From: JASDSY01 sp041441465
GTDB taxonomy: Bacteria > Muiribacteriota > UBA9980
Direction of reading: 5' to 3'
Assembly (NCBI GenBank): GCA_041441465.1
Contig: JASDSY010000001.1
Span: 179,267 to 243,266 of the forward strand
DNA length: 64,000 bases
Positions within the stretch are counted from its first letter, which is position 1. Every line of letters starts with the position of its first letter. The notes beneath the pieces are model-generated. The model searched no databases, was not told the DNA's origin, and saw only the letters and a list, made by a program, of their open reading frames with translations. Shown in pieces: positions 1 through 8,370 of the stretch. The translations under genes and the position numbers were made by a program.

Positions 1-405
1 GATATATTCCGATATTTTTCTGCATAATTCGGCTTTTTCATAGCTTGACCCGCTATCCGCGCCGGAATTTTTTATATAATCCAAAAATATTTTAAATAAA
101 TCTTTTTTTTCGTTCTGGCGTATTAAAAGATCAACCGAATCGATTTTTTCTCCATTCAGGCGCGTAGCGTAACAGCCAGATAGAATTATAACGGCCGCCG
201 AATTTTCACGGGCCGCACGGTGCAAATGCTGCCGCGCCTTACTTTCCGCTTCGGCGGTCACAGAACAACTGTTCACAATATAAACATCGGCCGGTTCCTT
301 AAATTCGACACGCTCAAAACCGGCGTTCATAAAATCCGAGGCAATTAAATTTTCTTCATATTGGTTTATTTTGCAGCCTAAAGTCATTATGGCAAATTTA
401 TACAT
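1..405 (-). CDS. mtaB: MtaB-like tRNA methylthiotransferase, N-terminal part (cut by window edge)
   Basis: Reading the minus strand from ATG at 405-403 gives MYKFAIMTLGCKINQYEENL and about 135 residues before the window ends. The start TLGCKxNQYE, then IVNSCSVTAEAESKARQ and IILSGCYA, supplies the three Cys of the N-terminal MTTase 4Fe-4S domain of the MiaB/MtaB/RimO family. The KxNQYE form is typical of MtaB, which converts t6A37 to ms2t6A37 in ANN-decoding tRNAs. The radical SAM and TRAM domains lie outside the window. The start codon overlaps the rsmE stop as TAATG, which suggests translational coupling. An in-frame ATG at 420 lies inside rsmE and is less likely. The pairing rsmE-mtaB is common in bacteria. 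The exact family member is inferred from the N-terminus alone. Confidence 0.85.
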   Translation of the reverse strand, partial: MYKFAIMTLGCKINQYEENLIASDFMNAGFERVEFKEPADVYIVNSCSVTAEAESKARQHLHRAARENSAAVIILSGCYATRLNGEKIDSVDLLIRQNEKKDLFKIFLDYIKNSGADSGSSYEKAELCRKISEYI

Positions 406-1346
406 TAAAAATCTCCGCATTCGTATTTTATTATAGCAAATGCCGTAATTGGCGCCACTTCAGCACGCAGCACGACATTTTTAAGAGTAAAAGGAACTAT
501 TATAGGTTTATTTTCAGCTCTAACCGCCGGCATTATAAAGCCGCCGGAGTTACTAACGGCACTATTCCGGTCATTGCCGTATTTTATCATCATTTCATTA
601 AAATATTTCATTTCGCTTTCCGAAAAGCCGCCCTCAGGGCCGGAAATTATTACAACCGGCTTTTTAGGCATATTTTTTAAGATTTCGAATATATCACAAT
701 TTGATTCGAATGTATTACCGACACTTGAAATATCTCCGCGGCCCCTAAATTTAAACACAGCGGACGGCTCAATAAGCAAAAATATAACGGCATCATTATT
801 TACCGCTTCGTTTATAATATTATTCAATGATTTAAATCTTATTCCGGGCGGCGTTAACTTCCGCGACTGCGCGGCCGAGCTTTCGGATATTCTCATATAT
901 CTTTCCAGACGCGCAGTTTCAATCCTGCCGATCGAATGTTCACCTTCGAAGAAAGATATTTCATTAATCCCGAGCTCGATCAATTTTTCAATCAATTCAT
1001 CCTCTTTACGGCCTTTTAATGCCGCAACGACGTATGTATAATTCCGTTCGGCGTCAAATTCAACATTTATCGGCTCGAGCTTCAGCACAGCCTTCTTTTT
1101 TTTGCAGCTTATGAGGCAGGAATAATAGTAATTTTTATTATTGTAATCGGAAAGCACAAAAAGTTCGCCTGGTTTATACTTTAAGACATTAACAATATAA
1201 TTCGAATAGTATTCATTAAGTTCAGCCTGATATTCGCACTGCTCCGTGTTATTATCAGAATTACAACCGATAATATCGATTTCACTGACATGAAAAAATT
1301 TTAATTTATCCATAGCCAGCAAATCTGAATATTTAATTATTTTCAT
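405..1346 (-). CDS. rsmE: 16S rRNA (uracil-1498-N3)-methyltransferase RsmE
   Basis: RsmE uses SAM to methylate N3 of U1498 in helix 44 of 16S rRNA. The 313-residue product is longer than the usual 240-250. It has an N-terminal PUA-like region (about 1-95) and a SPOUT fold whose knotted SAM site is visible as VVIISGPEGGFSESEMKYF. The C-terminal knot is LKNVVLRAEVAPITAFAII, matching the family's LG..ILRAETA. About 35 extra residues between these two motifs (NEMMIKYGNDRNSAVSNSGG onward) and an insert near 45-60 explain the length. An AGGAAA sequence about 9 bases before the ATG overlaps the end of the upstream permease gene. The gap to that gene is 4 bases, so the two are probably cotranscribed. 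Confidence 0.93.
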   Translation of the reverse strand: MKIIKYSDLLAMDKLKFFHVSEIDIIGCNSDNNTEQCEYQAELNEYYSNYIVNVLKYKPGELFVLSDYNNKNYYYSCLISCKKKKAVLKLEPINVEFDAERNYTYVVAALKGRKEDELIEKLIELGINEISFFEGEHSIGRIETARLERYMRISESSAAQSRKLTPPGIRFKSLNNIINEAVNNDAVIFLLIEPSAVFKFRGRGDISSVGNTFESNCDIFEILKNMPKKPVVIISGPEGGFSESEMKYFNEMMIKYGNDRNSAVSNSGGFIMPAVRAENKPIIVPFTLKNVVLRAEVAPITAFAIIKYECGDF

Positions 1347-1350
1347 AACA

Positions 1351-2772
1351 TTAAATTTCCTGATGAGCGAATGAAATTTTTAAATATTTAACAACTACCT
1401 TACCTACGCCGTATGCCGGGATTGCAAGAAACATGCCTATAATTCCCGACAGCTTCCAGCCTACTAAAAGTAAAAACATCAAAGTCAGAGGGTGCATATC
1501 AAAAGACTTGCCGGCAATGAAAGGCTGCATTATAAAGCCGTCAATTATATGGACAAGAACAACGAGCAATATGATCCAGATAATTTTAAATATCGTAGTA
1601 TAAGCGATACCCCACTTTAAAATAGCCAGGAATATCGATGGGAATACAGCCACTACCGGCCCCAGATAGGGAATAAGGTTGAAAACCCCAGCGATCGGGC
1701 CTATAATAAAGGCAAAATCGATTCCTATCAGAAACAGGCATAACGAAAAACCGCCGCCGACAATAAAACAAACTATCAGCTGGCCTCTTAAAAAAGTGCC
1801 AAGCACGCTGTCGATTTCTCTCATCATCTCAATAGTTTGTTTGCGATAATTTAGCGGAATAAGGGTTCCAAGTCCATTGCATATTTTTTGGAAATCACAT
1901 AGAAAATAAAAGCAAAGCAAAGGCACGATCGCATAATGAACCAAAGCCATAAACAGGTCGCTCACTCCGTATAAAATCGAGGTGGCAAACCCAAGTAAAT
2001 AATCCTTAATTACCTCGGCGAAGCCAAATATCATACCTTCAATTTTAGGATTATTCTTTATAATCTGGTTAAATTTACTGAATAATGTAATTTCATTTGT
2101 TTCTTTTACAGTTATTTCTCCAGTATTCAACGCAGTTTTTGTTAACAAAGAATTTTCGTATTCATTGAAATGGTTTAACCCGGCGGTTTTACCTTTTAAA
2201 GACGGCTCGCCCGAATTAGCCGGTTCATTTTCATGCTGAACCGATACTTCCGAACTTTCTTTCACTTCGGAATTTTTCCAGCTGTTGACATGATTATTCA
2301 AAGCGCTTTCAAACACTTCATAAAATTTAACTGTTTCTGAATTTTTTAATATATTCAAAGTATCTTTATATATTTTTTGAAAAGACCGGCTGTAAACCTG
2401 CATCTTATTTCCGATATCCGATATTTCTGTAATGACGTTTGTAATAAGCGGCACGAATAATATCAATGAAATCGAAAATATTAATACATAAACGACCGCA
2501 ATAGAAACAAACTTGTTTTTAAAATACTTTTCGAACCATAAGACTATAGGATTTAAAATATAAGCGATAAAAAATGAAATAATAAACGGCACCAAAATTG
2601 CCCATAAGTAATATGAAAAATACATTAAAAATATCATTACAGCCGGTATAATTAAATAATTAAAATAAAATTTCCATTTAGCTGAAAGAGTTATTGTAAT
2701 TTTAGAATTAACTTCTTTTACCAAAGCTGCACACGTGCTGTCATTTTTTTTTTCTTTTTTTATATCAGACAT
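1351..2772 (-). CDS. AI-2E family (PerM/YdiK-like) membrane permease
   Basis: This is a polytopic inner-membrane protein of the AI-2E transporter superfamily, whose members export small molecules or act as ion antiporters; the substrate cannot be read from sequence. Hydrophobic helices occur at about residues 37-70, 90-115 and, in the C-terminal half, five or more from about 245 onward. The family signature is clear in GGGFSLCLFLIGIDFAFIIGPIAGVFNLIPYLGPVVAVFPSI (from about 335) and in HIIDGFIMQPFIAGKSFDMHPLTL. Unusual is a polar loop of about 100 residues (about 140-240, rich in Glu, Asn and Ser) between the N-terminal helices and the core. The ATG at 2772 has GGA five bases upstream and is preferred. 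A GTG at 2781 directly follows the upstream stop codon. Confidence 0.85.
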   Translation of the reverse strand: MSDIKKEKKNDSTCAALVKEVNSKITITLSAKWKFYFNYLIIPAVMIFLMYFSYYLWAILVPFIISFFIAYILNPIVLWFEKYFKNKFVSIAVVYVLIFSISLILFVPLITNVITEISDIGNKMQVYSRSFQKIYKDTLNILKNSETVKFYEVFESALNNHVNSWKNSEVKESSEVSVQHENEPANSGEPSLKGKTAGLNHFNEYENSLLTKTALNTGEITVKETNEITLFSKFNQIIKNNPKIEGMIFGFAEVIKDYLLGFATSILYGVSDLFMALVHYAIVPLLCFYFLCDFQKICNGLGTLIPLNYRKQTIEMMREIDSVLGTFLRGQLIVCFIVGGGFSLCLFLIGIDFAFIIGPIAGVFNLIPYLGPVVAVFPSIFLAILKWGIAYTTIFKIIWIILLVVLVHIIDGFIMQPFIAGKSFDMHPLTLMFLLLVGWKLSGIIGMFLAIPAYGVGKVVVKYLKISFAHQEI

Positions 2773-2783
2773 TTTTTCCACAC

Positions 2784-3707
2784 TCAGTTAACTTTTTTAT
2801 TGCCTTCGCGAATTCCTAATAGTATAAGATTTACCGCTCTTTTTTCGACTTTAGTAATTTCAGAAATTGCAGCGGCGTCAAGCCCGTCCGAAGCCAGCTT
2901 ATAAACTTCGGCGTATCTATTATTAACCGCCTCAAGAGTTCCGGGCGGAACCATATATGAATTGGTATGTTCAATTTTAGGCTTCTCGGTAAAATTGGTT
3001 TTTACTATATTGGACTCGGCCTGACTTATAACTTTATTTAAAGAAGCGGCGCCGTTAGTTCCTGCCGGCTGAGATTTAGCGTTCTGGTTTGAATTATTTA
3101 CCGGCATTTTTATAATACTCGCTTTCGCTGCCGGCTGCTGCGAGATCGTATCGATATTTTTAGGCGACGGCACCGGTTCTGCGCTAACCTTGGCTGCGTT
3201 AAACATCATGGTCATTTCCTCATGAAGCCTTGCGTATTCTTCCTTGATCTTTTGCATTACACGACCTTCGACAGCCATTATTTCAGGTTTTATATTAAGC
3301 CGCATTTTTGTAAAGATATCGATTTCATTCGCAGCCCCCTGCGAAATCGTCCTTTTGCCAATGTTATTGGCATCCCCTATAATGGCTTCAGCCGTTTTTT
3401 GCAAATCAATCAGCCTGATGATTTTCTCGTCAGAAACCATTATCAATTCCTTTAATTTAGAGATTTTATCCTCTAATTCCGCGATTCTTATCATTGCAAC
3501 TTTTTCAAAACGCTCGTTAAGCTCGGAGCATTTCTGAGAAAGCCCCTGCATATCTTTTGCCGGAGAATTTGAATACATGAAACAGTTTACAATTTTCTTC
3601 ATCCTCAGATAAAAGAAAATTATGCAAATATTCAATATAAGCAATAAAACTGTAGTAAGCATACATATTGCTGGCGCATCAAATTTCAGGGCAATCACCT
3701 CTTTCAT
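2784..3707 (-). CDS. Membrane-anchored coiled-coil protein with C-terminal HTH-like segment
   Basis: The function is not known. The 307-residue product has one N-terminal transmembrane helix (about 12-34, MLTTVLLLILNICIIFFYL) and no cleavage site. A long charged coiled coil follows (about 45-110). A low-complexity linker rich in Ala, Asn, Gln and Pro covers about 175-255. The C-terminal 45 residues (RYAEVYKLASDGLDAAAISE...VNLILLGI) resemble the short helix-turn-helix tail of DUF6115/DUF2802-type proteins (Y..VY.LA..G....EI......E..LIL.L). That resemblance is from memory of the pattern only. The gene lies between recA and the AI-2E permease and ends 11 bases before the permease ATG, so it is likely in the same transcript. 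Confidence 0.6.
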   Translation of the reverse strand: MKEVIALKFDAPAICMLTTVLLLILNICIIFFYLRMKKIVNCFMYSNSPAKDMQGLSQKCSELNERFEKVAMIRIAELEDKISKLKELIMVSDEKIIRLIDLQKTAEAIIGDANNIGKRTISQGAANEIDIFTKMRLNIKPEIMAVEGRVMQKIKEEYARLHEEMTMMFNAAKVSAEPVPSPKNIDTISQQPAAKASIIKMPVNNSNQNAKSQPAGTNGAASLNKVISQAESNIVKTNFTEKPKIEHTNSYMVPPGTLEAVNNRYAEVYKLASDGLDAAAISEITKVEKRAVNLILLGIREGNKKVN

Positions 3708-3760
3708 AAAAAATTAAAAATGAAACCAAGTATTCAAGGTTAAATTCACTATTTTAATTT

Positions 3761-4879
3761 TTATTTTTCAGAAGCTTCCTGTTTTTTTGCGCGTTCTTTT
3801 TTAGACGGAGCTGCGGTTTCCTCGTCTTTTTCCTTGCCGTTTCCGTTGCCGTTAGCGCGCGACGGTAAAAGCATGGCCAAAAGTGCGTCTTCTATTTCCT
3901 TGGCGATCATAGGATTTTCTTTTATAAATTTGCGGGCGTTATCCGACCCCTGGCCGATTTTGGTACCTTTATAAGCATACCATGACCCTGCTTTATCGAT
4001 CATTTTATATTTCTCGCCGAGCATCAGCAATTCAAGTTCATGTGAAATACCTTCGCCGTATATGATGTCAAACTCAGCAACCTGAAATGGAGGCGCCATT
4101 TTATTTTTAGCGATTTTTACCTTTACGCTGTTGCCTATTACGCTGTCGCCTATTTTTATAGCTTCGGTACGCCTGATATCAAGACGCATAGAAGCGAAGA
4201 ATTTCAATGCCCTTCCGCCGGTCGTCGTTTCGGACGGCCCATATGAATTACCGATTTTATCGCGAAGCTGATTTATGAATATTACCGTAGTTTTCGATTT
4301 CGAAGCAAGGGCCGTTATTTTCCTGAGCGCCTGGCTCATCAAGCGCGCCTGCTGGCCGACATGCGAATCGCCTATGGCTCCGTCAAGTTCAGCGCGTGTC
4401 ACAAGAGCCGCAACCGAGTCAAGAACGACGACATCGATAGCGCCTGTTTTCACTAAAGTTTCGACTATGTCAAGCGCCTCTTCGCCGGCGTCAGGCTGTG
4501 ATATATATAAATCATCCACTTTAACGCCAAGCGCCGCGACATATTTAGGGTCCATGGCATGTTCAACGTCAACAAAAGCCGCAACACCGCCAACTTTTTG
4601 AGCGTTAGCTATTATATGAAAAGCGAGCGTTGTTTTACCTGACGATTCAGGACCGTATATTTCGATTATTCTGCCTCTGGGCACTCCGCCGATTCCTGTC
4701 GCTATATCAAGCGAAAGCGAACCGGTTGAAACGACGTCAACCTGAACCGTGTTTATTAACGACTCGCCTAGTTTCATTATCGAGCCTTTACCGTAACTTT
4801 TCTGAATCGAAGCTAAGGCCGCTTCGAGCATTTTTTCGCGACCCGCCGCCGCGTTAGCATTTTTTACATCAACTGCCAT
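3761..4879 (-). CDS. recA: Recombinase RecA
   Basis: RecA forms ATP-dependent filaments on single-stranded DNA for strand exchange and triggers cleavage of LexA-type repressors. The 372-residue length is slightly above the usual 350. Visible motifs are the Walker A GPESSGKTTLAFH (about 71-83), Walker B VVVLDSVAALV, the L1/L2 region with the invariant FINQLRDKIGNSYGPSETTTGG, and the C-terminal core KAGSWYAYKG. The last 35 residues are highly charged (Lys/Glu), as in other RecAs. The start has a GAGGTG ribosome site nine bases upstream. The order rimO-pgsA-pncC-recA is a widespread conserved cluster, which supports all four assignments. A long AT-rich leader upstream suggests that recA has its own promoter. 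Confidence 0.98.
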   Translation of the reverse strand: MAVDVKNANAAAGREKMLEAALASIQKSYGKGSIMKLGESLINTVQVDVVSTGSLSLDIATGIGGVPRGRIIEIYGPESSGKTTLAFHIIANAQKVGGVAAFVDVEHAMDPKYVAALGVKVDDLYISQPDAGEEALDIVETLVKTGAIDVVVLDSVAALVTRAELDGAIGDSHVGQQARLMSQALRKITALASKSKTTVIFINQLRDKIGNSYGPSETTTGGRALKFFASMRLDIRRTEAIKIGDSVIGNSVKVKIAKNKMAPPFQVAEFDIIYGEGISHELELLMLGEKYKMIDKAGSWYAYKGTKIGQGSDNARKFIKENPMIAKEIEDALLAMLLPSRANGNGNGKEKDEETAAPSKKERAKKQEASEK

Positions 4880-5094
4880 TTTTCAGCACCTCATTAATTT
4901 TATTAAATTTTATATTATAAATTCATGTTCATTTTATTATATACTGTTTCATTACAATTACTATGCTTGTTTTATGAGTCATGTTCATTTTTTATGAAAT
5001 ATTATTCATTTTGAACTAAAAATTTTTATTTAACAATTATACTATATTTTTTTCAAAATACCATTTTATTTGAACTAAATTTGTCAAAATTTTA
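4880..5094 (-). promoter_or_regulatory. recA upstream region with repeated AAAATGAACATGA elements
   Basis: These 215 bases separate pncC from recA and are about 80 % A+T. Read on the minus strand, AAAATGAACATGA occurs twice (4979-4991 and 4923-4935 on the plus strand, 56 bases apart). A short palindrome, TTCAAAATGAA, lies at 5005-5015. A private recA promoter with damage-responsive operators would be expected here, but no known LexA-box consensus is recognised. The repeats are seen; their role is inferred. Confidence 0.35.
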
Positions 5095-5628
5095 TTAAAT
5101 TTTTTTATCGACTTCATGAACGATTTTTAAAATTTCATCGAGCGCAAAAATTACCGCCTGGTTCCTAATACTTGTACGGCTGCCCTTAAAAAATCTTTGA
5201 AAAGCGAGCGTGCCGATGCCGGCGGCGTGAATTCCAAAAAACACCAAACCAACAGGTTTTTGTAAAGTGCCGCCGCCGGGGCCGGCGATACCGGTAACAG
5301 AAACAGCCACATGACCGCCCATATTCAAAGCCGCTCCGACCGCCATTTCCTTTGCAGTTTCAAAAGAAACAGCGCCGTGCTTTTCAAGAGTCGCCGCAGA
5401 AACATTTAAAAGCTTCATTTTAATCTCATTTGAGTAAGCTATAATGCCGCCGTTATAAAAAGCCGAGGATTTAGGCACCATAGTAAGCGCGCCGCCCAGA
5501 AGTCCGCCGGTACAGCTTTCCGCAGTCGCAAGCTTAAGGCTGCGGCCGGTTAGTTTATGCAAATTCAAAAGCCTTCCTACTATTTTATTGGCCAGCCATT
5601 CTATTTTTACGGTTTCATGCTTTGTCAT
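5095..5628 (-). CDS. pncC: Nicotinamide-nucleotide amidohydrolase PncC (stand-alone CinA C-terminal domain)
   Basis: The product deamidates nicotinamide mononucleotide to nicotinate mononucleotide in pyridine nucleotide salvage. Its 177 residues correspond to the CinA C-terminal domain only; the N-terminal MoCF-like domain of full CinA is absent, as in Escherichia coli PncC. Signature segments are LATAESCTGGLLGGALT (about 33-49), YNGGIIAYSNEIKMKLL, and VAVSVTGIAGPGGGTLQKPVGLVFFGI. A ribosome site AAGGTG lies nine bases before the ATG. It sits between pgsA and recA, the classical cinA position. The enzymatic call rests on family knowledge. Confidence 0.9.
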   Translation of the reverse strand: MTKHETVKIEWLANKIVGRLLNLHKLTGRSLKLATAESCTGGLLGGALTMVPKSSAFYNGGIIAYSNEIKMKLLNVSAATLEKHGAVSFETAKEMAVGAALNMGGHVAVSVTGIAGPGGGTLQKPVGLVFFGIHAAGIGTLAFQRFFKGSRTSIRNQAVIFALDEILKIVHEVDKKI

Positions 5629-5690
5629 AATAATTTACACCTTAAAGAACAATTTTATTTTTTTATTATTTCCCTGTATCCTTATCAATA

Positions 5691-6338
5691 TCAGTCTTTG
5701 ATTACATTTTTATTTTTTCTGAAATAATCGTAACCTGAAATCAAAGCTAAAAACGCCGACGAATACATTAAAATATCGACAATAGGCTGTTCATAAAGCT
5801 TATAGTGCGTTATAAAGGCCCCGGCCTGGCCGCCGAAAAAATTTATAACACCGCTTAATTTCAGCAACTCGTCGAACGAATAAAACGTCAGCGCGGTTAT
5901 GATCGCGGTAAGCTGCAGCACGGTTTTCCATTTCCCGAGCGGCGAAGCGGCGATTATATGACCATGCGCGGCGGCGATTATTCGTAAGCCCGATATCGAA
6001 ATATCGCGGCCTATTATCAAGAAGGCCACCCATGAAGCGACTTTCTGGTCTTCTACAAGGCACAATAACGCGGCTGTAACAAGCATTTTATCAGCTATAG
6101 GATCGATCAGCTTGCCGAAATTAGTTACTTTTTCATAGTTTCTGGCGTAATAGCCGTCGACCAGGTCGGAAATTGCGCCAAGGATAAATAGAAACCACGC
6201 TAAAATCTTATAATAATTGATTTCAGCCGGCGCGCCGGTTTTTACAATATAAAACAACATAAAAACCGGTATTACAGCGATCCTGAATATTGAAATTTTA
6301 TTTGCGACATTCAGCCGCATTATAAAATCAAAAGGCAT
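5691..6338 (-). CDS. pgsA: CDP-diacylglycerol-glycerol-3-phosphate 3-phosphatidyltransferase
   Basis: PgsA makes phosphatidylglycerophosphate from CDP-diacylglycerol and glycerol-3-phosphate, the committed step to phosphatidylglycerol. The CDP-alcohol phosphatidyltransferase motif DG-X2-AR-X8-G-X3-D-X3-D is complete in DGYYARNYEKVTNFGKLIDP followed by IADK (about 63-86). About five to six membrane helices are visible in 215 residues, somewhat above the usual 180-190. The start is three bases beyond the rimO stop, with GGAGG 11 bases before the ATG; an internal ATG at residue 7 is possible. The position between rimO and pncC is conserved in many bacteria. Confidence 0.93.
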   Translation of the reverse strand: MPFDFIMRLNVANKISIFRIAVIPVFMLFYIVKTGAPAEINYYKILAWFLFILGAISDLVDGYYARNYEKVTNFGKLIDPIADKMLVTAALLCLVEDQKVASWVAFLIIGRDISISGLRIIAAAHGHIIAASPLGKWKTVLQLTAIITALTFYSFDELLKLSGVINFFGGQAGAFITHYKLYEQPIVDILMYSSAFLALISGYDYFRKNKNVIKD

Positions 6339-6341
6339 ATA

Positions 6342-7742
6342 TTAAATTGCCTCCGCAATCAAATCGTAATTCTTGGTTTTAGTAATTTTTGCCCTGACAA
6401 AATTCCCGGGTGCCTCGATTTGGACGTCAAATCCTTTAAGGTAGACATAACCGTCAACTTCCGGCGCTTCGCGATAACTTCTGGCGACAAACATTTTTTT
6501 CTTGTCATCATAATCTTCGATCAAAAAATCTAGCTCACGGCCGATGAGGCTGTTATTAATTTCCTTCAATACTTTATCATATTCTCTGGAAACAAGCTTC
6601 AATCTTTTAATTTTTTCCTTTTCCGGAACCTGATCTGGCATCTCGGCGGCGATAGTGCCTTCCTCGCGGGAATACCTGAAAAACCCTACTTTATCGAGCT
6701 TATATTTAGCTATAAACTCAATTAAAGCTTCGACGTCCTTTTCAGTCTCGCCCGGATGGCCTATTATAAAACTCGTTCTTATGCACATGTCCGGCGCTTT
6801 TTCACGAAGCTTTTCAACGAACTGTTCGGTTTTGACCAGTGTCATGCCGCGGCGCATTTTAGAAAGCATATTGTCCGTCACGTGCTGCAACGGAACGTCT
6901 ATGTAATTGCATACCTTCGGATTAGAGGCAATAACATCAATCAGTTCATCGCTTACATGCAAAGGGTATGTATATAAAACTCTCAGCCATTTTATCTTGT
7001 CAATTTCGGATAATTTTTTCAGCAGTTCCGCAAGTTTCGGAGTGCCGTAAAGGTCGCGTCCGTAATTGCTGGTATCCTGCGCGATAATGTTAAATTCCCT
7101 GACGTCTTCATCAGCAAGGCGCCTTGCGCGTGCAATAAGCATATCCATAGGCACGCTTTTAAAATTCCCGCGCAATTTCGGAATTACGCAAAATGAACAT
7201 GGATTATTGCAGCCGTCCGAGATTTTCAAATATGACCAATACGGGGGCGTCAATGAAATCCTGCTTGTTTTTTCGTCTTTTGAATCATTCCCCATGTAAT
7301 TGTCGGCGGTAAGAAGCGCTTTCGGCTTTCTCATACGCACCATCGGAATATCGGCCATCAAAAGCTTTCTGTTGCCCTTTAAAACCCACAACGCCACCGA
7401 CGCTATATCCTGAATATTACTTACGCCGAGCACGGCGTCTATCTCGGGAATTTCATCATATAAATTTTCGCGGTACCTTTCGACAAGGCAGCCTGCGACA
7501 ATTAAAGCTTTAAGCTTACCGCCCTTTTCAGGTTTTTTATATTCAGCTATATCGAGTATGTTATCAATTGATTCAGACTTCGCCTCATCGATAAAAGTGC
7601 AGGTATTAACAACAGCAGCATCGGCTTCTTCCGGCGTATCGGTGAATTCAAAACCGTAATTAGCCAGAACTTCAAGCATTTTTTCCGAATCCACAAGATT
7701 CTTGGCGCAGCCTAATGAGATAAAAAGTAGTTTATATGCCAT
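6342..7742 (-). CDS. rimO: Ribosomal protein S12 methylthiotransferase RimO
   Basis: RimO is a radical SAM enzyme that adds a methylthio group to the conserved Asp of ribosomal protein S12. The N-terminal MTTase domain has FISLGCAKNLVDSEKML (the CAKN form separates RimO from MiaB and MtaB), VVNTCTFIDEAKSES and IVAGCLVERY. The radical SAM cluster is DGCNNPCSFCVIPKLRG (CX3CX2C). A C-terminal TRAM domain (about 400-466) carries the target-binding part. The length of 466 is normal for the family. It lies upstream of pgsA with a three-base gap and is probably translated from the same mRNA. Confidence 0.96.
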   Translation of the reverse strand: MAYKLLFISLGCAKNLVDSEKMLEVLANYGFEFTDTPEEADAAVVNTCTFIDEAKSESIDNILDIAEYKKPEKGGKLKALIVAGCLVERYRENLYDEIPEIDAVLGVSNIQDIASVALWVLKGNRKLLMADIPMVRMRKPKALLTADNYMGNDSKDEKTSRISLTPPYWSYLKISDGCNNPCSFCVIPKLRGNFKSVPMDMLIARARRLADEDVREFNIIAQDTSNYGRDLYGTPKLAELLKKLSEIDKIKWLRVLYTYPLHVSDELIDVIASNPKVCNYIDVPLQHVTDNMLSKMRRGMTLVKTEQFVEKLREKAPDMCIRTSFIIGHPGETEKDVEALIEFIAKYKLDKVGFFRYSREEGTIAAEMPDQVPEKEKIKRLKLVSREYDKVLKEINNSLIGRELDFLIEDYDDKKKMFVARSYREAPEVDGYVYLKGFDVQIEAPGNFVRAKITKTKNYDLIAEAI

Positions 7743-7796
7743 TTAATCGCCTTTCAAGCATTCTTAAATTTAATTATCCGATAACAAATTCCGCGG

Positions 7797-8285
7797 TTAA
7801 TTTTCTCTGAAATTAATGAATTGGAGCGGCAATTTGTAATCCTTCGACTTTAAAAATTGTATAATAGTCTGCAAATCGTCGCGGTTCTTGCCTGAAACCC
7901 TTACCTGTTTTTCCTGGATAGAGGCCTGTACTTTAAGTTTGGTATTTTTTATGTCCTTAACCATTTCTTTGGCAATATCCGTTTCAATTCCGGCCACAAT
8001 ATCGACATATTGCTTAACGGTTCCGCCGAGCGCACTTTCAATTTTGCCGAATTTCAAGCCGTTAAGCGGCACTTTTCTTTTGGTAAGCTTATCCTGAAAA
8101 AGATCGATTACGCTTTTAAGCCTATATTCATCTTCGGCGGCTATAGATAATTTTTCGCCCTCTCTCTTGACTTCGCTTATCGATCCTTTAAAATCAAACC
8201 TCTGCTGAATTTCTTTCATTGCCTGATTGATTGCATTATCGATTTCGGCTCCGTTAACCTGTGATACTACGTCAAATGACGGCAT
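7797..8285 (-). CDS. yajQ: YajQ family (UPF0234) nucleotide-binding protein
   Basis: The 162-residue product begins MPSFDVVSQVNGAEIDNAIN, the hallmark of the YajQ family, and continues with RFDFKGS and KLTKRKVPLNGLKFG. The fold is two ferredoxin-like RNP domains. Family members bind nucleotides; one Xanthomonas homologue is reported to bind cyclic di-GMP, which is relevant because two diguanylate cyclases lie in this window, but that link is an inference. The start at 8285 is chosen because GGAGGGG stands seven bases before it. The ATG at 8300 overlaps this ribosome site and would add five non-homologous residues. It precedes rimO by 54 bases. Confidence 0.9.
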   Translation of the reverse strand: MPSFDVVSQVNGAEIDNAINQAMKEIQQRFDFKGSISEVKREGEKLSIAAEDEYRLKSVIDLFQDKLTKRKVPLNGLKFGKIESALGGTVKQYVDIVAGIETDIAKEMVKDIKNTKLKVQASIQEKQVRVSGKNRDDLQTIIQFLKSKDYKLPLQFINFREN

Positions 8286-8370
8286 TTTATACCCCTCCAT
8301 TTAATTTTAAAAATTGACATTTAAATTCTATTTCGCGGTTCCGGCCGCATTTTATTTTTATTTATTTCAA

